Shown here in pieces: positions 60,698 to 64,000 of a DNA stretch of 64,000 bases. Within the stretch, counting starts at the first letter, position 1. Each line of letters starts with the position of its first letter. Source of the stretch: Pseudomonas sp. AB6 (GTDB lineage Bacteria; Pseudomonadota; Gammaproteobacteria; Pseudomonadales; Pseudomonadaceae); NCBI RefSeq assembly GCF_034314105.1, contig NZ_JAVIWJ010000001.1, positions 841,501-905,500 of the forward strand. Reading direction: 5' to 3'. Below the pieces are notes generated by a model. The model was not told where the DNA came from, made no database searches, and was given only the letters and a program-made list of their open reading frames with translations. Both the position numbers and the translations under genes were made by a program.

Positions 60698-62620
60698 TCA
60701 CATGCGAAAACGGCTGACCAACGTTTGCAGCTGTGTGCCCAGGCGCGCCAACTCAACGCTTGACGCTGCGGTTTCACCACTGGCCGCGGCGGTCTGTTCT
60801 GAAGCATCGCGCACATTGATGATGCTGCGGCTAATTTCATCGGCCACTGCGCTTTGTTGCTCTGCGGCGGCGGCGATTTGCTGGTTCATCGCCTGAATGC
60901 TCGACACCGTTTGGGTAATACTCTCCAGCGAGGCGCCGGCTTGTCGGGTCAGGGCTACGCTGCTGTCAGTCAGGTTACGGCTGCTGAGCATGATGCTCGA
61001 AACCTGTTGCGTACCGTGTTGCAGGCCGGCGACCAAGGCTTCGATTTCCTCGGTGGACTTTTGCGTTCGTTGCGCCAAGCCCCGTACTTCGTCCGCGACC
61101 ACCGCAAACCCACGACCGGCCTCACCGGCCCGTGCAGCTTCAATCGCGGCGTTGAGTGCCAGTAAATTGGTTTGCTCAGCCACAGCCTTAATGACGTCCA
61201 TGACTTTGCCGATCTTGTTGCTTTCCAATTGCAGGCCATTCATCGCCTCGCTGGAGCGAACCACCTCAGCCGCCAGGCGCTCAATCTGCACAATCGCCTC
61301 GCCCACCACCTTGTCGCCTTCGCGGGCTTGCTTGTCAGCGGCAGAAGCAGCGTTTGAAGCTTGTTCGGCGCTGCGTGCCACTTCCTGAACCGTGGCCGAC
61401 ATTTCATGCATGGCCGTTGCGACCTGATCGGTTTCGATTTTTTGGCTGTTGACGCCAGCGCTGGTTTGTTGGGTCGCCGCGGACAATGCGTCAGCGGCAC
61501 TGGCAATTTGTGTCACGCCTTCATGAATCCCACGAATCAACGCGCGCAAGGTACTGCCCATGCGCTGGGTGCCTTGTTGCAACATGCCGAGCTCATCACG
61601 GCGGGTGACGGCCGGGCTGTGAGACAGATCGCCTGAAGCGATGCGTTCGATCACCGTCAACGTCTGTTGCAATGGCAGTGTGATCTGACGCGTGATGATC
61701 ACCGCCGCCAAGGTCCCGATGATCAAAGCCAACAGCGTGGCGCCGATTTGCAGGGTGCGTGACCGAGCACTGTCCTGATCACGCAAGCGGGTCTGAAGTT
61801 TATACAATTCGTCGTTTAGGCTGAGGATGGCAGCACCCAGCTCACCCAGTGATTTACGCGAGGAAACGATATCACCGTTGGCGACCTTGAACGCTTGGAC
61901 CGAGGTCCGGTAATTAAGCAGCGCAGTTTCCAGTTGTTTGAGTTTTTCCGGTTGTGAGCTGCCGAATACCTCACCGAGTGGTTTAAGGCCGCCAATGGTG
62001 GATTGCAGTTGATTCATGGCTTTTTGTTCGGTATTGGCCGTGACGTTAGCTGTGTATCCGCGTACTTCGTATCGCACCAGTGCCAAGTCTTCCTTGGCTT
62101 TCATGATCGCTTGGTACTGTACGAATCGGCCTTCATCAGTGGGTGCCATCTGCAGCACGGCGGTGATGATCGCGCCGATGATGTCAGCGCCCTTCACCGC
62201 GTCGATACCCATCTGCGCCCGGACGTGGCTGCTGACGGTGTAGGCATTGCGCATTTTTACCAAGGCGCTTTCGTAGTTGTTGCTGACATCGCTCAACTGG
62301 GTAAGCAACTTTGCGTCCTCGGCGCTGCTTAGCATTGTTCGCAGTTTCTGCTGCTGACTTTTGTAGCCATCAATGGCCACTTGTACGGTTTGTCCAACGG
62401 TCTCGTCACCATTGGCAATCATGTACTGCAAACGTGATACCCGCAGGTTAGCCAGTTGGTTACTCAGCGCCGAAATACTGCTCATCCGGTCGCTGCGATC
62501 TATGAGGCCATCAAGGCTGGTCCAACTGATCAGCGCCAAAATGGCGGTCAGTACCAGCACCAGGCCGAAGCCCAAAGCCAGCTTGATATTGACGCTGATA
62601 TTGGCAAGCCAGCTATTCAT
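60698..62620 (-). CDS. McpS-like chemoreceptor with HBM sensor domain
   Basis: 640 residues. The start [20 protein letters not shown] and the periplasmic helical bimodular region ([15 protein letters not shown]..., [12 protein letters not shown]) closely resemble P. putida McpS, which binds TCA-cycle intermediates such as malate and succinate. HAMP follows TM2 ([20 protein letters not shown]). The signalling tip [21 protein letters not shown] and the end TLVSRFRM are conserved. Ligand identity here is inferred. Confidence 0.9.
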   Translation of the reverse strand: MNSWLANISVNIKLALGFGLVLVLTAILALISWTSLDGLIDRSDRMSSISALSNQLANLRVSRLQYMIANGDETVGQTVQVAIDGYKSQQQKLRTMLSSAEDAKLLTQLSDVSNNYESALVKMRNAYTVSSHVRAQMGIDAVKGADIIGAIITAVLQMAPTDEGRFVQYQAIMKAKEDLALVRYEVRGYTANVTANTEQKAMNQLQSTIGGLKPLGEVFGSSQPEKLKQLETALLNYRTSVQAFKVANGDIVSSRKSLGELGAAILSLNDELYKLQTRLRDQDSARSRTLQIGATLLALIIGTLAAVIITRQITLPLQQTLTVIERIASGDLSHSPAVTRRDELGMLQQGTQRMGSTLRALIRGIHEGVTQIASAADALSAATQQTSAGVNSQKIETDQVATAMHEMSATVQEVARSAEQASNAASAADKQAREGDKVVGEAIVQIERLAAEVVRSSEAMNGLQLESNKIGKVMDVIKAVAEQTNLLALNAAIEAARAGEAGRGFAVVADEVRGLAQRTQKSTEEIEALVAGLQHGTQQVSSIMLSSRNLTDSSVALTRQAGASLESITQTVSSIQAMNQQIAAAAEQQSAVADEISRSIINVRDASEQTAAASGETAASSVELARLGTQLQTLVSRFRM

Positions 62621-62810
62621 CGAGTTACTCCGCAATGGGGTCTATTCTTTCATCTTCGCGCGGCGGGGAATCCTTCCGATCAGGCCAATAAACCCATGCG
62701 CAAAGACGCTATCGGCCAAAAAACCGATAGCTGTATGTCAATGTTCAGGGAATCGATCAAGAGACTGAAACTAACGGATTTGTTGGCCGTAATCGCCGGT
62801 GGCTGAAGCT

Positions 62811-63851
62811 TCAATGCCGGTGGCGGTGATGAATGTCCGGGAAGTGAAAATGGCTGTGTTGCAATGGCGCATGCGCATGCTCATGGCTGTGGGGCTCAGC
62901 GCTTTCCCACTTAAATGCGTGCTTATGTTGATGGTGCTCGTCGTGAACGTGGCGATGGTTATGTTTGAGAGGGGCGTGCTCATGAGCATGTGCATGATTC
63001 TCGGTGAGATGAAGCCAGACCCCAATCCCCATTAATGTCGATGCGACCCAGAACAGTGGGGGGGCGGGTTCATTCAGCAACAAAAGCGAGATCGCTGCAC
63101 CGAGAAAAGGTGCGGTCGAAAAATAGGCGCCGGTACGTGCGCTGCCGAGGCCCCGCAGGGCGAGCACAAACAGCACCAAGCTGACGCCGTAGCCGAGAAA
63201 ACCCAGCAGAAGTGTCGGGGCCAGAACAGAAATGCCCGGCAACCGAGAACCCATGAACAACGCCAGTGAGCAGTTGACCGTTGCGGCGACCAAGCCTTTG
63301 CTACCTGCCACGAATAGCGCATCGGACCCCGATACTTTGCGGGTCAGATTGTTATCAATTGCCCAGCATAGGCAGGCTAGCGTGATTGCCATTGGCCCGA
63401 GCCAGTCAAAAGCCAGCTGACGTTGCTGTGACCACGACAGCACCAGACCGCCAAGAACAATAGCGATCATTCCGGCAACGATGCGTCGGTCAGCGTTCTC
63501 TTTGAAGACTATCCAGGCCACTAGTGCGGTCAGGACAGCCTCTAGATTCAGCATCAACGAAGCGGCGGCGCCAGAAGTTCGCATTAATCCAAACATCAGC
63601 AATGCTGGCCCAAGCACGCCGCCGAAGGCGATTGCTCCGATTAACCATGGCCATTCCAGTGGGGTAAGGCCGCTGGCGCGCCAGCCTCGATCCCGGATCA
63701 CTCGGGTCACGGCCAGCCCCAGGCCACTACCAAGGTACAAAAGACCGGCCAGCAATAGTGGGTTGATTCCAATGCCGAATAATTTAGCCAGTGGCGTACT
63801 TACACCGAATAACGCCGCTGCGGCGAGCGCATATAAAACACTTACGTTCAT
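62811..63851 (-). CDS. EamA/DMT-family transporter with His-rich C-terminus
   Basis: 346 residues. Ten transmembrane helices in two EamA repeats (YALAAAALFGVSTPLAKLFGI; LGFLGYGVSLVLFVLALRGL). After the last helix, residues about 281-346 hold about 24 histidines (NHAHAHEHAPLKH, HDEHHQHKH, HSHEHAHAP, HHRHRH). Such a tail points to binding of Zn, Ni or Co and may mark a metal-linked exporter, but DMT substrates vary widely. The tail faces the cytoplasm if the usual ten-helix topology holds. Confidence 0.87.
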   Translation of the reverse strand: MNVSVLYALAAAALFGVSTPLAKLFGIGINPLLLAGLLYLGSGLGLAVTRVIRDRGWRASGLTPLEWPWLIGAIAFGGVLGPALLMFGLMRTSGAAASLMLNLEAVLTALVAWIVFKENADRRIVAGMIAIVLGGLVLSWSQQRQLAFDWLGPMAITLACLCWAIDNNLTRKVSGSDALFVAGSKGLVAATVNCSLALFMGSRLPGISVLAPTLLLGFLGYGVSLVLFVLALRGLGSARTGAYFSTAPFLGAAISLLLLNEPAPPLFWVASTLMGIGVWLHLTENHAHAHEHAPLKHNHRHVHDEHHQHKHAFKWESAEPHSHEHAHAPLQHSHFHFPDIHHRHRH

Positions 63852-64000
63852 CGGGGGGCTCCCAGATTTTAATAATGTGTGCCGGTGCCAACTGGCAAGG
63901 ACATGCTACGTCACCCGTCTCGATTTGAACTGCGGCCCAAACCATAGGTACGGCTGGGTGTGACCTCGGCGTCCGAGCCAGAGCGCCACCCCGACAGCAG

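Overview
The window is chromosomal DNA of a Pseudomonas, most likely of the fluorescens/putida lineage rather than P. aeruginosa. The evidence is the characteristic gene order fadB-fadA-topA-sulA-lexA-psrA-nagZ, the mfd/gap/sthA and lolCDE blocks, queF-DUF4404-mlaA-PilZ-rssB-tal-dusA, an OprD porin, a CheV, and an McpS-type chemoreceptor. Species is not resolved from sequence reading alone.

Layout. 1-5.8 kb: the 5' part of a NarL-type sensor kinase, an Hpt-like protein, CheV, a MOSC protein and the Slt lytic transglycosylase. 6-12.8 kb: ABC-F protein Uup, a universal stress protein and the beta-oxidation operon fadBA. 12.9-20.9 kb: topoisomerase I, the SOS pair lexA-sulA with two LexA boxes, the fatty-acid-responsive regulator psrA with two overlapping PsrA sites, then nagZ and a purine nucleoside phosphorylase. 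21-35 kb: SWIM/SNF2 helicase, Mfd, a long GAPDH, a citrate-type MFS symporter, ApbE, SthA, a glycerophosphodiesterase and a PilZ protein. 35.3-38.5 kb: the lipoprotein exporter lolCDE. 38.8-46.1 kb: queF, a degenerate HAD protein, mlaA, a PilZ protein, a response-regulator phosphatase with its STAS partner, tal and dusA. 51-64 kb: small hypotheticals, an SDR, a YoaK-like membrane protein, an OprD porin, two chemoreceptors, a 2OG-oxygenase-like protein and two efflux/DMT transporters.

The accessory region is 46.08-50.47 kb. It is a collapsed P2-like prophage inserted in the 5' end of dusA. An integrase stump lacking its catalytic domain lies next to dusA. It is followed on the minus strand by fragments of tail genes J/W/V, a ParD/ParE-like toxin-antitoxin pair with a perfect palindromic operator, tail genes S and R (R shortened), and an Rz1-like spanin tail. 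Next come a non-coding AT-rich element bounded by 19-bp inverted repeats, and an mqsRA locus in which the toxin carries two frameshifts while antitoxin and operator are intact. At the far end a short dusA-like start (MRTPGTKACERF) can be rejoined in phase with the resident dusA at a 7-bp core, which reconstructs the empty attachment site. Beyond it lies a truncated glutathione peroxidase.

Most of the window is conserved housekeeping DNA. The unusual material is the relic, its two toxin-antitoxin loci and the inverted-repeat element. No tRNA, rRNA or CRISPR array was seen.
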